DNA from: UBA8752 sp040261275
Lineage (GTDB): Bacteria > Bacteroidota > Bacteroidia > Flavobacteriales_D > Sanyastnellaceae
Length of the DNA: 64,000 nt
Direction: 5' to 3'
Assembly: GCA_040261275.1 (NCBI GenBank)
Contig: JBDQOI010000003.1
Coordinates: forward strand, 49,106 to 113,105
A model generated the notes under the pieces. It was not told the origin of the DNA. It was given only the letters and a program-made list of their open reading frames with translations, and searched no databases. A program made the position numbers and the translations under genes. This document shows positions 18,140 through 28,200 of the stretch, piece by piece (the stretch's first letter is position 1; each line of letters begins with the position of its first letter).

Positions 18140-18213
18140 GGTCTGGTGGCCGAGTGGCTAGGCTCAGCTCTGCAAAAGCTGCTACAGCGGTTCGAATCCG
18201 CTCCAGACCTCCA
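18140..18213 (+). tRNA. tRNA-Cys (anticodon GCA)
   Basis: A full cloverleaf can be drawn: acceptor stem GGTCTGG with CCAGACC, D-arm closed by GCC/GGC, anticodon stem CAGCT/AGCTG around the loop CTGCAAA with anticodon GCA, T-arm AGCGG/CCGCT with loop TTCGAAT. The discriminator base is T, as required for cysteine tRNAs, and CCA is encoded at 18211-18213. It is a single-gene transcript between its own promoter and a strong terminator. Confidence 0.97.
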
Positions 18214-18216
18214 ACG

Positions 18217-18242
18217 AAAAGCCCGGCAAATGCCGGGCTTTT
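18217..18242. terminator. Bidirectional Rho-independent terminator (tRNA-Cys / GH81)
   Basis: AAAAGCCCGGC (18217-18227) pairs with GCCGGGCTTTT (18232-18242) around a 4-base loop, with T runs on both strands. It ends the tRNA-Cys transcript on the plus strand and, 25 bases beyond its stop, the GH81 gene on the minus strand. Confidence 0.85.
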
Positions 18243-18266
18243 TCATGTTTTCTTTTGGCGGTGAAT

Positions 18267-21224
18267 TCACTCACAGGTCTGACCGAATCCAGAAAGAACG
18301 AGCAAAACGTCGTTCACGCCAATCAGCCCGTCTTCATCCACGTCCGCAGGGCATGAAGACGATAAATCGAAAGCACAACTTCCGTCGTCCATCGTAGCGC
18401 CTGACGAAAAGTTCGTTGCCCCAGGATAGCTGCAGCCCGGCACGTCATCCACATCGCAAATCCCGTTCCCATTGGTGTCGCTCTGACAGCTGCCATTGCA
18501 ATCCCCCACAGCGTCCAAAACACCTACGCAAGGGTCCACATCGTCGCAGATGCCATCCCCGTCCATGTCCGCCGTGCAACCGCCTCCACACACGCCCAAC
18601 ACGTCGAGCTGATTGCCATTGCAGTCGCAATCCCCCGCCGGGATGTCGTTGCACCCGCACGCAAAAACTGCTCCGGGTCCATTGCAAACACCACAGGCAT
18701 CCAAAGACCCGACGCAAGGGTCCACATTGTCGCAGATCCCGTCGTTGTCCGCATCCGCCGGGCATCCACCAACACAGGGGTCACAACTCTCCCAACACAC
18801 GGCCGGGGTGACGATGGGACCATTCACGGTGATGACTCGGTTCACGAATTCACCCGTGGTCAGCGTGCAAGACTCCCCTCCGGCAAACATCTCCTGGTCC
18901 GCCCAGTCAAACAGGGTGAACTTGTACTCCTGCATGCCCACCGGCCAAATCTTCGTGATGGTCCAGATGCCATCTCCATCGCTGTCGTCCAGCGGGTCCA
19001 CTGTGGCAACCCAGCCATTGAACGTCCCCGCGAGAAACACCGGACCATCCGGAGCGGAGGGGTCGTTCATATCCACCGACAACGTCACCGGGTATTGGCA
19101 GGACCCATCATCCACCGTGGCCGTCAGGCTGTAGTTCACCGCATCGGGGTCAATACACCCCGGAATCGGATCGCCGCCACCGCCGCCGCCACCGCCTGAA
19201 CCATCCAGACCAGGTCGGGTCGCGAGCCAGTACAACGTATTGGTCTTGGTGTTGCCGTCGTCATATCCGGTCAGCGTCTGTGCCTCGCTCCAAGCTGCAT
19301 TGGGGTCAATCACCGCGTGGGCCATGTACAGAAAGCCCTTCCATCCTTCGCTGATGCCCGGACTCGCCGCCACAGGCGCCAGGATCGGATACTCCTCTTC
19401 AATCCACTCCGCCCGCAACAATTCCTCCGTGATGGGGGTGAAGGGCAGCATCTGAATGCCGTGGATGAACTCGAGGTTGGCCCCAAAGAAAGTGCCGTGG
19501 TCCACCTTGGTTCCCCACAGGATGCCCACCACTTTGTTGGAGGCGAACGGCTCTTCGTAGATGCCTTCTCCGGTGTTGATTTGCCAATACTTCCAGGTGG
19601 ATCTGAGCTCCGTCGCCAGCATCATGCGGCCAAGATCCCGGATGCGGTCGTCGCCAATCGCCAAGCCATAGAGGTAAACCCCGTACCAGGCGTTGACCGC
19701 CTCTGAAGAGCTCTCCTGGTTGCGGGAATCCCCAAATTCAAACAGTCCGGCCGCCCAACTGTGGCCCACGAACCAATCCTTGTTTCGCATGTAGCCATAG
19801 TGCGAATCCGTCCCGGAGGGCTCGGCCACGTCGCGAATGAGGTGCATGACCTCATCGCCCCATTGACTGACCCATGCCGGATTGTCCTTGGCCATCGCCG
19901 CAGCGGCATAAATCCAATAACCGTAGTGGAAATGGTGGTCGTTGTAATACCCCTGACCAAAAGCCGCACCTGCATTGTTGATACCGGAGGAAATAACGAG
20001 GCCTCCCCACGTCTGGTCGTATACGAGCGGATCCCCATTCTGTCCCGCCAGCCTTTGCTGAAGCGCACTGCCCAAGGTATTCCTGTATTGTGAAGCCAAG
20101 GCCGGCTCGTTCAGCTCATCTGCGATCAGGGCCAATCGGGCCAACGCCGAAAATTGCTTGCCCCCGAAATAAGGGTCACCGGCCGTCACCCCGAAGCCGA
20201 CATCCTGCGCCAAGGCCGTGCGCACGTCCTGCTCGAAAGCCGGTGCGATGGGGTTGGCTGCATTCCAACCAATCGGAGTCAAGGGCTCCTCCATGGTCCA
20301 GGCATCCCCTGTCACACCGGTCATGTCTCCCTTCAGTGTGTTGCGGGTCAGGGATGTGACCGTACCCGAAGTCAACACATCGAGATGGTGAGGCAGGGCC
20401 ATCATCAACAAAGGACCGCTTCCTGAAGTCTGCCAATCAAAAGTCAATTCGCCCACATCGCCTGTGGCGGTAGCCTGGACCGTACCTCCCGTAGGAATGC
20501 GGTCGGCATGGCTGTCCAACAGGGACTCGTTCGCGCCGTCGAGAAGGGCCGCCCGAAGGGATCCAGTGTACGATCCGGAACCCACCAGAGCCCCACCTTG
20601 CACCGAAAGGGTAAGCGGTGATGAGGCATATACCACCCAGGTGTCTCCGCTGTTGGTGGCAATTTCAAAACGGTCACCCGTGAATGAACCCGACGCAGAC
20701 CCTCCATTGATGGAGGTGATGGCGTGGATGGTGCCAATCCGCGGCGTCTTCGCCGTATAGTGCACCGTCACATATGCCATGCCCCGAACGAGGTCCGCGC
20801 GCATGGAGCCGGACCCGGTTCCCCAGGACATCGTCACATGCAACGGACCATAGTCCGTGACCTGACGGGCAGGGAGGCTTCCGACCGCCCCAAAGTTCAG
20901 GTCATCAGCAAAAGAGGTAAAGATGTAGTTCTGCTGGACCACCTTGTTGGGCATCCCGAACCGAAGCGCACTGTTGTCACACTGGACGAGATAAGGCAAC
21001 GTATTGACCGTCAATCCCCCTCCGCCAAGGACGAGATTCTGCCACCAGGCGTTGGTCGGCAGCGGCCCGTTGGAGTCGGCCCACAGGCCCGTCGGATTCA
21101 ATCCGTGGGACTGCACACTGAAAGGGGGTGCTTCCGTGGAAAGCGGAGAACCTCCGAGCAGGGAAATTTGAGATTGGCCCACCAGAGTGCTGGCAAGCAG
21201 GGCAAGGAGCAGGAAATAACGCAT
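18267..21224 (-). CDS. Secreted GH81 endo-1,3-beta-glucanase (laminarinase) with accessory modules
   Basis: A 985-residue exported enzyme that should hydrolyse beta-1,3-glucans such as laminarin. A signal peptide (1-19) leads into the GH81 domain (about 25-670), with LPTNAWWQNLVLG, the NDHHFHYGYW segment (Asp429) and NQESSSEAVN (Glu504, Glu508). The spacing matches the catalytic Asp and two Glu of characterised GH81 enzymes. A poly-Gly linker (near 678) precedes a Cys-flanked DDGSC unit, a starch-binding-like beta domain (about 700-800), thrombospondin type-3-like Asp-rich repeats (about 810-925), a second DDGSC unit, and a Cys-bounded dockerin-like C-terminus (CPADVDEDGLIGVND). The tail probably directs secretion or surface attachment. 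It stands alone, without a polysaccharide utilisation locus. Confidence 0.92.
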   Translation of the reverse strand: MRYFLLLALLASTLVGQSQISLLGGSPLSTEAPPFSVQSHGLNPTGLWADSNGPLPTNAWWQNLVLGGGGLTVNTLPYLVQCDNSALRFGMPNKVVQQNYIFTSFADDLNFGAVGSLPARQVTDYGPLHVTMSWGTGSGSMRADLVRGMAYVTVHYTAKTPRIGTIHAITSINGGSASGSFTGDRFEIATNSGDTWVVYASSPLTLSVQGGALVGSGSYTGSLRAALLDGANESLLDSHADRIPTGGTVQATATGDVGELTFDWQTSGSGPLLMMALPHHLDVLTSGTVTSLTRNTLKGDMTGVTGDAWTMEEPLTPIGWNAANPIAPAFEQDVRTALAQDVGFGVTAGDPYFGGKQFSALARLALIADELNEPALASQYRNTLGSALQQRLAGQNGDPLVYDQTWGGLVISSGINNAGAAFGQGYYNDHHFHYGYWIYAAAAMAKDNPAWVSQWGDEVMHLIRDVAEPSGTDSHYGYMRNKDWFVGHSWAAGLFEFGDSRNQESSSEAVNAWYGVYLYGLAIGDDRIRDLGRMMLATELRSTWKYWQINTGEGIYEEPFASNKVVGILWGTKVDHGTFFGANLEFIHGIQMLPFTPITEELLRAEWIEEEYPILAPVAASPGISEGWKGFLYMAHAVIDPNAAWSEAQTLTGYDDGNTKTNTLYWLATRPGLDGSGGGGGGGGDPIPGCIDPDAVNYSLTATVDDGSCQYPVTLSVDMNDPSAPDGPVFLAGTFNGWVATVDPLDDSDGDGIWTITKIWPVGMQEYKFTLFDWADQEMFAGGESCTLTTGEFVNRVITVNGPIVTPAVCWESCDPCVGGCPADADNDGICDNVDPCVGSLDACGVCNGPGAVFACGCNDIPAGDCDCNGNQLDVLGVCGGGCTADMDGDGICDDVDPCVGVLDAVGDCNGSCQSDTNGNGICDVDDVPGCSYPGATNFSSGATMDDGSCAFDLSSSCPADVDEDGLIGVNDVLLVLSGFGQTCE

Positions 21225-21231
21225 CGGTGCT

Positions 21232-21239
21232 TAAAGATA
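21232..21239 (-). promoter_or_regulatory. Weak -7-like box before the GH81 gene
   Basis: On the minus strand TATCTTTA lies 7 bases before the GH81 start codon. It matches TAnnTTTG except for the last base, and its distance from the start is like that of the leaderless-type promoters elsewhere in the window. Confidence 0.25.
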
Positions 21240-21299
21240 CCGCGGGCATATCCCACCCTGACCATGGGAGTTAGTGAGATTTGTCAATGTCGACGCTTT

Positions 21300-21313
21300 T
21301 TGACCTGGGTCAA
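21300..21313. promoter_or_regulatory. Palindrome TTGACCTGGGTCAA upstream of GH81
   Basis: A 14-base sequence with perfect 5-bp arms, TTGAC and GTCAA, around four bases. It lies 75 bases upstream of the GH81 start and between the pgk stop and that gene. It has no T run in the right place to be a terminator, so an operator for a regulator of the laminarinase is a reasonable guess. Confidence 0.3.
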
Positions 21314-21340
21314 TCGCGCGTTGGATGACCGTCGGTGAGG

Positions 21341-22543
21341 TCAGGCCTCGGCGATGGCGGCGATGCCCGGCAGGGTCTTGCCCTCGAGGCCTTCCAACAT
21401 GGCGCCTCCGCCCGTGGAGACGTAGCTCACCTTGTCGGCGAGGCCGGCCTTGTTGACCGCCGCCACGGAATCTCCACCCCCCACCAGGGTGTAGGCCCCT
21501 TCAACCGTCTCCTGGACGATGGCCTGGGCAATGTGGTTCGTGCCTTCAGCAAAGCGATTGAATTCGAAAACGCCCATCGGGCCGTTCCACAGAATGGTCT
21601 TGCACCCGGCCAAAGCGCCCGCGAAGGCCTCGCGGCTCTCGGGACCGATGTCCATGCCTTCCCAGCCGTCGGGAATGGCGTTCGTGGGGTGGGTCTGCTG
21701 GTTCGCGTCGGGAGAAAAACCGTCTCCACACAGCGTATCCGTCGGCAGGTGAACCGAAATCCCCTTGGCCTCGGCCGCCTCGAGCAAGGCCAGCGCCTCG
21801 CCGTGCATGTCGGACTCCACGAGGGAACCCCCAATCTGGCCGCCTTGGGCCTGAACGAAGGTGTAAGCCATGCCGCCACCGATAACCAGCTTGTCTACGC
21901 GGTCCAGCAGGTTCTTCAGTACGGCCAGCTTCGAGCTCACCTTGGCACCGCCAATCACGGCGGCGACCGGCTTTTCAGCGCTGCCGAGCACCTGCTCCAG
22001 CGCCTTCACCTCGCCCTCCATCAAGTAGCCGAAGGCCTTGTCCTCGGGGAAGAACTTGGCGATCACCGCCGTGGAAGCGTGGGCGCGGTGCGCCGTACCG
22101 AAGGCGTCGTTGATGTAGAAATCCCCGTTCTCGGCGAGTTGTCCCGCGAAGAACTCGTCGCCTGCCTTTTCCTCTCCGTGGAAGCGCAGGTTTTCCAGCA
22201 CGGCGACTTCACCCGCTGCGAGGTCCTGCGTGACTTCGAGGGCTTCATCGCCCACACAGTCAGACGCAAACTTCACCGAACAGCCCAAGTGGCCCTCCAA
22301 CGTTGGAATGATGTGGCGCAGGGACAACGCGACGTCATGGCCCTTTGGGCGGCCGAGGTGACTCATGAGGACCACACTGCCCCCGGTGTCGAGCACATGC
22401 TGAATGGTGGGCAAGGCGGCGCGGATGCGGGTATCGTCGGTCACGGTCCGGCTGCCGTCCTCGGCGGGCTCGGTCATGGGCACATTGAAATCCACGCGGA
22501 TCAAGGCGCGCACGCCTTCAAAAGTGAGGTCCTGAAAGGCCAT
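21341..22543 (-). CDS. pgk: Phosphoglycerate kinase
   Basis: A 400-residue glycolytic enzyme transferring phosphate from 1,3-bisphosphoglycerate to ADP. Signatures seen: IRVDFNVP near residue 16, MSHLGRPKG, NDAFGTAHRAHAS, the KTILWNGPMGVFE nucleotide segment and the C-terminal GGGDSVAAV. I chose the ATG at 22543 since it places RVDFN at the usual distance from the start; an upstream ATG at 22567 would add eight Thr-rich residues. It follows glyS on the same strand. Confidence 0.96.
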   Translation of the reverse strand: MAFQDLTFEGVRALIRVDFNVPMTEPAEDGSRTVTDDTRIRAALPTIQHVLDTGGSVVLMSHLGRPKGHDVALSLRHIIPTLEGHLGCSVKFASDCVGDEALEVTQDLAAGEVAVLENLRFHGEEKAGDEFFAGQLAENGDFYINDAFGTAHRAHASTAVIAKFFPEDKAFGYLMEGEVKALEQVLGSAEKPVAAVIGGAKVSSKLAVLKNLLDRVDKLVIGGGMAYTFVQAQGGQIGGSLVESDMHGEALALLEAAEAKGISVHLPTDTLCGDGFSPDANQQTHPTNAIPDGWEGMDIGPESREAFAGALAGCKTILWNGPMGVFEFNRFAEGTNHIAQAIVQETVEGAYTLVGGGDSVAAVNKAGLADKVSYVSTGGGAMLEGLEGKTLPGIAAIAEA

Positions 22544-22579
22544 GGTGGTTGAGGTTGTCGTTTCCATCAGAAAAGTGAA

Positions 22580-24115
22580 TCAGGCAAAAAGGGTGGACCA
22601 GCCGACGCGCTCTGCAACGCGGGCCGGCAGTTCAGAAATAGGCACGCGGACCTGCGCCATGGTGTCGCGGTCGCGAAGGGTCACGGCGTTGTCTTCCAAC
22701 GTATCGTGATCAATGGTGATGCACAGCGGGGTGCCGATGGCATCCTGGCGTCGGTAACGACGGCCGATGGCATCCTTCTCATCGTACTGCACGCTGTGGT
22801 CCAATTTGAGGAGGTTCATGATCTCGCGCGCCTTTTCCGGCAATCCATCCTTTTTGATGAGGGGCAGAACAGCAAGCTTGACCGGCGCCAGCGCAGCCGG
22901 AATGCGCATCACGGTGCGCTCGGACCCGTCCTGGAGAGTCTCTACGCGGAGGGCGTTGGACAAGACGGCGAGAAACATGCGGTCGAGGCCGATGGAGGTC
23001 TCCACGACATAGGGTACATAACTCTCCTCCTTTTCGGGGTCGTAGAAACGCAACTTCTTGCCGCTGTGCTCCTCATGGGCCGTGAGGTCAAAGTCCGTGC
23101 GGCTGTGGACGCCCTCGAGCTCCTTAAAGCCCATGGGGAAATTGAATTCGATGTCGCAGGCCGCATCGGCGTAGTGAGCCAGCTTGACATGGTCGTGGAA
23201 GCGGTAGGCGTCGTCGCCCAGACCAAGGGCCTTGTGCCATTGGATCCGTTGCTCCTTCCAGTACTCGTACCACTCGCCCTGGGTGCCGGGCGCCACGAAG
23301 AATTGCATCTCCATCTGCTCGAATTCGCGCATGCGGAAGATGAATTGGCGGGCGATGATCTCATTGCGGAAAGCCTTGCCGATTTGAGCGATACCAAACG
23401 GCAGCTTCATTCGACCCGACTTCTGGACATTGAGGAAGTTGACGAAGATGCCCTGCGCCGTCTCGGGCCGCAGGTAGATCACGCCGGCATCACCGCTGAC
23501 CGCTCCGAGCTCGGTCTTGAACATCAGGTTGAACTGGCGCACATCCGTCCAATTGGCTGACCCCGTTTCCGGATCCTTGATGCCAAGGTCTAGGATCAAC
23601 TGCTTGACCGCATCCAAGTCGTCGGCCTCCATGGCCGCCTTGAAGCGCGCGTTGATGTCGTCGATTTCGGCCAGGCGCCGGACGCAGTTTCCGTTGGTGG
23701 CCAGGAACTGCTCCTTGTCGAAGGCGTCCCCGAACCGCTTCTCCGCCTTGGCCACATCCTTGGCGATCTTGGCTTCGATCTTGCCGATGTGGTCCTCGAT
23801 CAGGACGTCGGCACGGTAGCGCTTCTTGCTGTCCTTGTTGTCGATGAGCGGGTCATTGAACGCGTCCACGTGTCCAGAGGCCTTCCACGTGGTAGGGTGC
23901 ATGAAGATGCTGGCGTCCAGGCCGACGATGTTTTCGTGCATGCGCACCATGGCCGTCCACCAATAAGCCTTGATGTTGTTCTTCAGCTCCACGCCCAACT
24001 GACCGTAATCATAGGCGGCGCTGAGTCCATCATAGATCTCGCTGGAGGGAAATACGAATCCGTATTCCTTGGCGTGTCCAATCACGCGCTTGAGATGGTC
24101 TTCCTGTTGGGCCAT
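22580..24115 (-). CDS. glyS: Glycyl-tRNA synthetase (single-chain class II)
   Basis: A 511-residue synthetase of the dimeric alpha2 type used by Bacteroidota. It begins with the family start (HAKEYGFVFPSSEIYDGL), has motif 2 (FRNEIIARQFIFRMREFEQME), the EGVHSRTDFDL insertion segment and motif 3 near SIGLDRMFLAVL, and ends with the anticodon-binding domain (VAPVKLAVLPL-like stretch). The ATG at 24115 matches the family start; the frame is open further upstream but crosses the promoter region shared with gpsA. Pgk follows downstream, and the two likely share a transcript. Confidence 0.96.
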   Translation of the reverse strand: MAQQEDHLKRVIGHAKEYGFVFPSSEIYDGLSAAYDYGQLGVELKNNIKAYWWTAMVRMHENIVGLDASIFMHPTTWKASGHVDAFNDPLIDNKDSKKRYRADVLIEDHIGKIEAKIAKDVAKAEKRFGDAFDKEQFLATNGNCVRRLAEIDDINARFKAAMEADDLDAVKQLILDLGIKDPETGSANWTDVRQFNLMFKTELGAVSGDAGVIYLRPETAQGIFVNFLNVQKSGRMKLPFGIAQIGKAFRNEIIARQFIFRMREFEQMEMQFFVAPGTQGEWYEYWKEQRIQWHKALGLGDDAYRFHDHVKLAHYADAACDIEFNFPMGFKELEGVHSRTDFDLTAHEEHSGKKLRFYDPEKEESYVPYVVETSIGLDRMFLAVLSNALRVETLQDGSERTVMRIPAALAPVKLAVLPLIKKDGLPEKAREIMNLLKLDHSVQYDEKDAIGRRYRRQDAIGTPLCITIDHDTLEDNAVTLRDRDTMAQVRVPISELPARVAERVGWSTLFA

Positions 24116-24162
24116 GGTTTGGGGAAATGCGATGTGGGGTGGCCATTTCACCCCAACGGCGG

Positions 24163-24170
24163 CAAAAATA
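24163..24170 (-). promoter_or_regulatory. -7 promoter box of glyS-pgk
   Basis: On the minus strand TATTTTTG is a full match to TAnnTTTG, 47 bases before the glyS ATG, in the 88-base divergent gap with gpsA. No -33 TTG is obvious. Confidence 0.45.
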
Positions 24171-24191
24171 GGCCTTACCTCCACTCCTACA

Positions 24192-24199
24192 TACCTTCG
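24192..24199 (+). promoter_or_regulatory. -7-type box of gpsA, 4 bases before its ATG
   Basis: TACCTTCG fits TAnnTTyG and ends only 4 bases before the gpsA start codon. If it works, transcription would begin at or near the A of the ATG. Confidence 0.45.
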
Positions 24200-24203
24200 G
24201 GGC

Positions 24204-25223
24204 ATGGCGAATGAAGCCTCCTCCATCGGGCGTATCGGCATCATCGGCAGCGGCAGCTGGGGCACCGCATTGGCCTTCCTCTCCACCTGGCACGACCTCG
24301 AAGGTGCCCCGCCTGTGAGGTGGTGGGTGCGGCGTGAGGAGGTGCGTCATCATTTGAATCAAACCGGACACAACCCCTCCTATCTCAAAGGGCTCACGCT
24401 CAACATGGAGCGTTTGCAGCCTACAGGGCAGCTCACGGAGGTCATCGAACAGAGCGACGTCCTCATCCTCGCCGTTCCCAGTGCTCACTTGGACGGGGTG
24501 CTCGAAGAACACGCCCACCGTCTTTCGGGCAAGGCGGTATTCAGCGCCGTCAAAGGCCTCGTATCGAAGGAGCACCACATTCCCGCTCGATACCTGCACA
24601 AGGTCCTCGGCGTCCCTTACTCCCACATTGGACTCATAGCCGGCCCCAGCCACGCCGAAGAAGTCGCCCGGGAACAGCACACCTACCTCACCGTCGCTTC
24701 CACCGATCCCGAGCTGGGCCAACGCCTGTCCGATCGCTTGTCCAGCACTTGGCTGCATGTCCAGTGCACCCCAGACATATTTGGCATCGAACTAGCCGCT
24801 GTCCTCAAGAACATATACGCGGTCGCCGCGGGGATTTCGCTCGGCCTTGGGCTCGGCGACAATTTCATGTCCGTATTGGTGAGCAATGCCATCCGGGAAA
24901 CCCAGCGGTTTCTGGATGCCGTAAACGAGACGCCGCGTGACGCCTGCGAATCCACCTATCTCGGAGACCTTCTTGTTACAGCTTATTCTCCCCACAGCCG
25001 GAACAGAACCCTTGGCACCATGGTGGGCAAAGGATATGGTGTCAAGGGTGCACTGCTCGAAATGGGTATGGTGGCAGAAGGGTACCGCTCGGCCCTTGGC
25101 ATCTACGAAATCAACCGAAAATTCGCGGTGGCGATGCCCATTGCCGATGCCGTATACCGGATCCTGCACGAAGAGATGTCTCCTCAGCTGGAAATGCAGA
25201 TCCTGACCAATCATATTCGTTGA
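24204..25223 (+). CDS. gpsA: Glycerol-3-phosphate dehydrogenase [NAD(P)+]
   Basis: A 339-residue cytoplasmic enzyme reducing dihydroxyacetone phosphate to sn-glycerol 3-phosphate for phospholipid synthesis. The N-terminal Rossmann motif is IIGSGSWGTALA (residues 13-24), followed by ILAVPSAHL, VKGL, IAGPSHAEEVARE and the catalytic-Lys region AAVLKNIYAVAAG. The SRNRTLG segment binds the substrate phosphate. The ATG at 24204 puts the Rossmann motif at the usual distance; upstream sequence belongs to the glyS promoter region. Confidence 0.96.
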   Translation: MANEASSIGRIGIIGSGSWGTALAFLSTWHDLEGAPPVRWWVRREEVRHHLNQTGHNPSYLKGLTLNMERLQPTGQLTEVIEQSDVLILAVPSAHLDGVLEEHAHRLSGKAVFSAVKGLVSKEHHIPARYLHKVLGVPYSHIGLIAGPSHAEEVAREQHTYLTVASTDPELGQRLSDRLSSTWLHVQCTPDIFGIELAAVLKNIYAVAAGISLGLGLGDNFMSVLVSNAIRETQRFLDAVNETPRDACESTYLGDLLVTAYSPHSRNRTLGTMVGKGYGVKGALLEMGMVAEGYRSALGIYEINRKFAVAMPIADAVYRILHEEMSPQLEMQILTNHIR

Positions 25224-25260
25224 CTCCCGCAACGAATCCGTTTCCGAACTTGTTGGTTCA

Positions 25261-28200
25261 ATGGTGCGCCTCGCAATGGTCCTCTCCTTCTTCGTCTGCC
25301 TGACTGCCTACGGTCAGGTGCGATACGTGCCGAACCAGGGCCAATGGCCGGACCACATTCAACACCGTGCGGAATCGCGCGGCGGAGGCGTGCAAGTGGA
25401 GAGCACAGGGTGGACCTGCTGGCAGTGGTATCCGGGGGACACCGTGCGAATGGCCAACGGGCATCCGAGAGGCGCGCGCGAAGGCATTGCGTGGAAGGCC
25501 GAATTCGTCGGCGGTCAGATTGGCCTCAACCCAACTTGGGAACGCAACGGGCTCTCGGACGACGTTCAACACCACTATCTGTCCTATGACCCTGGACATT
25601 GGGCCGAGCACATTCGCGCCGCTGCGCGCGTGGAAACGGCGGGACCATGGGAAGGCACTCGCCTGCGCTGGCGCGGAACGACCCGAGGCCATGCCAAGTT
25701 TGAATTCACCGTCGCACCCGGTGCCGACCCTACTCCCATCGCTTGGTCATATGCGGGGGTGACCCCGGAACTCACCCCTGACGGGAGGGTAAAGCTCAGA
25801 CACCCCCTCCACGATGACCCATCCGGCTTTTCGGCCCATCTGGAGCGCCCCTTGGCCTATCAACTGCTCAAAGACGGCACTTTCATTTCCATCCCCTGCG
25901 GTTATGCCGTAGATGGACAATCGGTTCGGTTCACCATCGGAGATTACGATGCTGCACTGCCCCTTGTCCTCGACCCGGAAATCGTATTTGCCAGCTATGT
26001 CGGGTCACTCAGTGACAACTGGGGAACCACCGCGTGCAATGGCCCGGGGGCCAGCCTTGTGGCGGCCTCCATAGTATTCGCACCGGGATATCCCGTCACT
26101 CCCGACGCCATCCAATCCAATTACGATCAACTCATTCAGGGGGATACGCACGTAGGTCTCACCGTTTTCAATGCCGAAGGGGACGCTCTTTTGTACAGTA
26201 CATACATAGGGGGAGACCACTACGACATCCCCCACAGTCTCGCCTTCGACCCAGCGAGTCAAACCATTGCGATGCTCGGCTCCACTGGCTCGTTGGACTT
26301 CCCGGTTACCGCCAATGCCCACCAGCCCGCACACTCCCCCGGCACCCCGGAATCTGCTCCTTGGGCTATCCCCTTCAGCCCCAATGCCGGCCCAGGGGGA
26401 ACTGAACAGCAGCCGGAAGGGGTTGACTACTTCATCACCGCCCTGGATGCTGCGAACTTCACCCTCAGTGGAAGCACCTATTTCGGGGGATCACAATCCG
26501 ATGGTTGGAACACCTCCGTTGCACTCAACCAGAACTACGGCGATCAGTTTCGGGGGCAAATCGACTTCGGACCGGGCGGCTCCATCTGGATGGCGGGATG
26601 CTCCCGGTCAAACGACCTCAACTTGCCCGGAAGCCCGCCCCATGCGGGCGGGCAGGATGCGCTCATTGCCGGATTCACCAGCGACCTGACCGGCCTCATC
26701 GCAGGTCGGTTTTTCGGGGGGGCGGAAGACGACGCGGCCTTCGGTATCTGTGTGGAAGCAGATGGCAGCGCCGGAAGTCTCAACAACCTCGAAGTGCTGG
26801 TGGGGGGAGGAACGGCGTCCTTCAATCTTCCCTTGCCTCCGGGCAGCTACCAACCCGGCTTCTCCAGCCCAGCAGGAGAAGCCGATGGATGGGTTGGACT
26901 TTTCACCGTGAACACCGGATCCCTTGAAAGCACATTTGCCACCTACCATGCCAAGGACACCTACGACCAAGTGTACTTCGTGGACAGGGGAACCGATGGC
27001 AGCATCTATGCATACGGACAAGCCGCTGGGAGCATGCCCGTGATCGGAACCGTTTATGAGAACCCCAATGCCGGACAGTACCTCACCCGGTTTTTTGACG
27101 ACCTCAGCGACATCGAGTGGCAGACCAACGTAGGGTCGGGAATGAACGCTGTGGACATCAGCCCCACCGCGTTCTTGGTCAGCGACTGCGATCAGATTTT
27201 CATCAGTGGATGGGGAGGGTCCACCAACAGCGGATACGCCGGCGGCGACACACAGGATCTTCCCACCACTTCCGATGCTTTCCAGTCATCGTCACATGGC
27301 AGCGATTTCTACCTCGCCGTGTTGGCCCCAGACGCCACGGATCTCGTCTACGCCACTTTTGTCGGTGGCCAACAGACCAATGAGCACAACGACGGAGGTT
27401 CTTGCCGGTTCGACGAGAATGGTACGGTGTATCACTCCGCCTGTGCTTCCTGCAGTTCATGGGACGACTTTCCCACCACGCCGGGCGCATGGAGTGAAAC
27501 CGACCCCAGCCCCAACGGCACCACGCCGCCCACCAACGCATACAATGCGGCCAATCCCTTCGGAAACAGCTGCAACATGGGCGTTTTCAAGTTTGCGCTC
27601 GGAAGCATGAATGCCGCCATGGAAATCAACGGTCCCGATGTCTTCTGTATCGGCGAAAACGTACAGTTCGTCAACAACACAGGGGGACAGGCCAACTTCA
27701 CTTGGCTGTTCGGCGACGCCTCCAATTCAAACCTTGAGAATCCCGAACACCTCTACGGCATCCCGGGAACCTACGAGGTGATGCTCATTGCAGAGGATCC
27801 CATCGGTTGCCTGGACCCCGATACGGCCTTCATCACCCTCACCGTGGAACCGGATGCCGACCCGCAAATCGACCCCATCGATCCCCTTTGCCTAGGCGAC
27901 GCCATGACCCTGGTGGGTTCGGGAAACGGGACACTCTCCTGGTCCCCAGCCACCAATCTCAGCGCCACGGACATTCCGGATCCCGTCGCAAGCCCGACCG
28001 GCACGACGACCTACACGTTGACAGACCAAACCAACTGCAGCACGGAATCCCTGGATATACTGGTCGAGGTCATCGACATGGCTACTTCTTCCAGCAGCGA
28101 CACCCAAATCTGCCTGGGTGACGCCACACCTCTCGCCATCACCAGCCCCGTGCCGGGTGCCTCAAGTTGGGATTACGATTGGTCGCCCGCAGCGGGCCTT

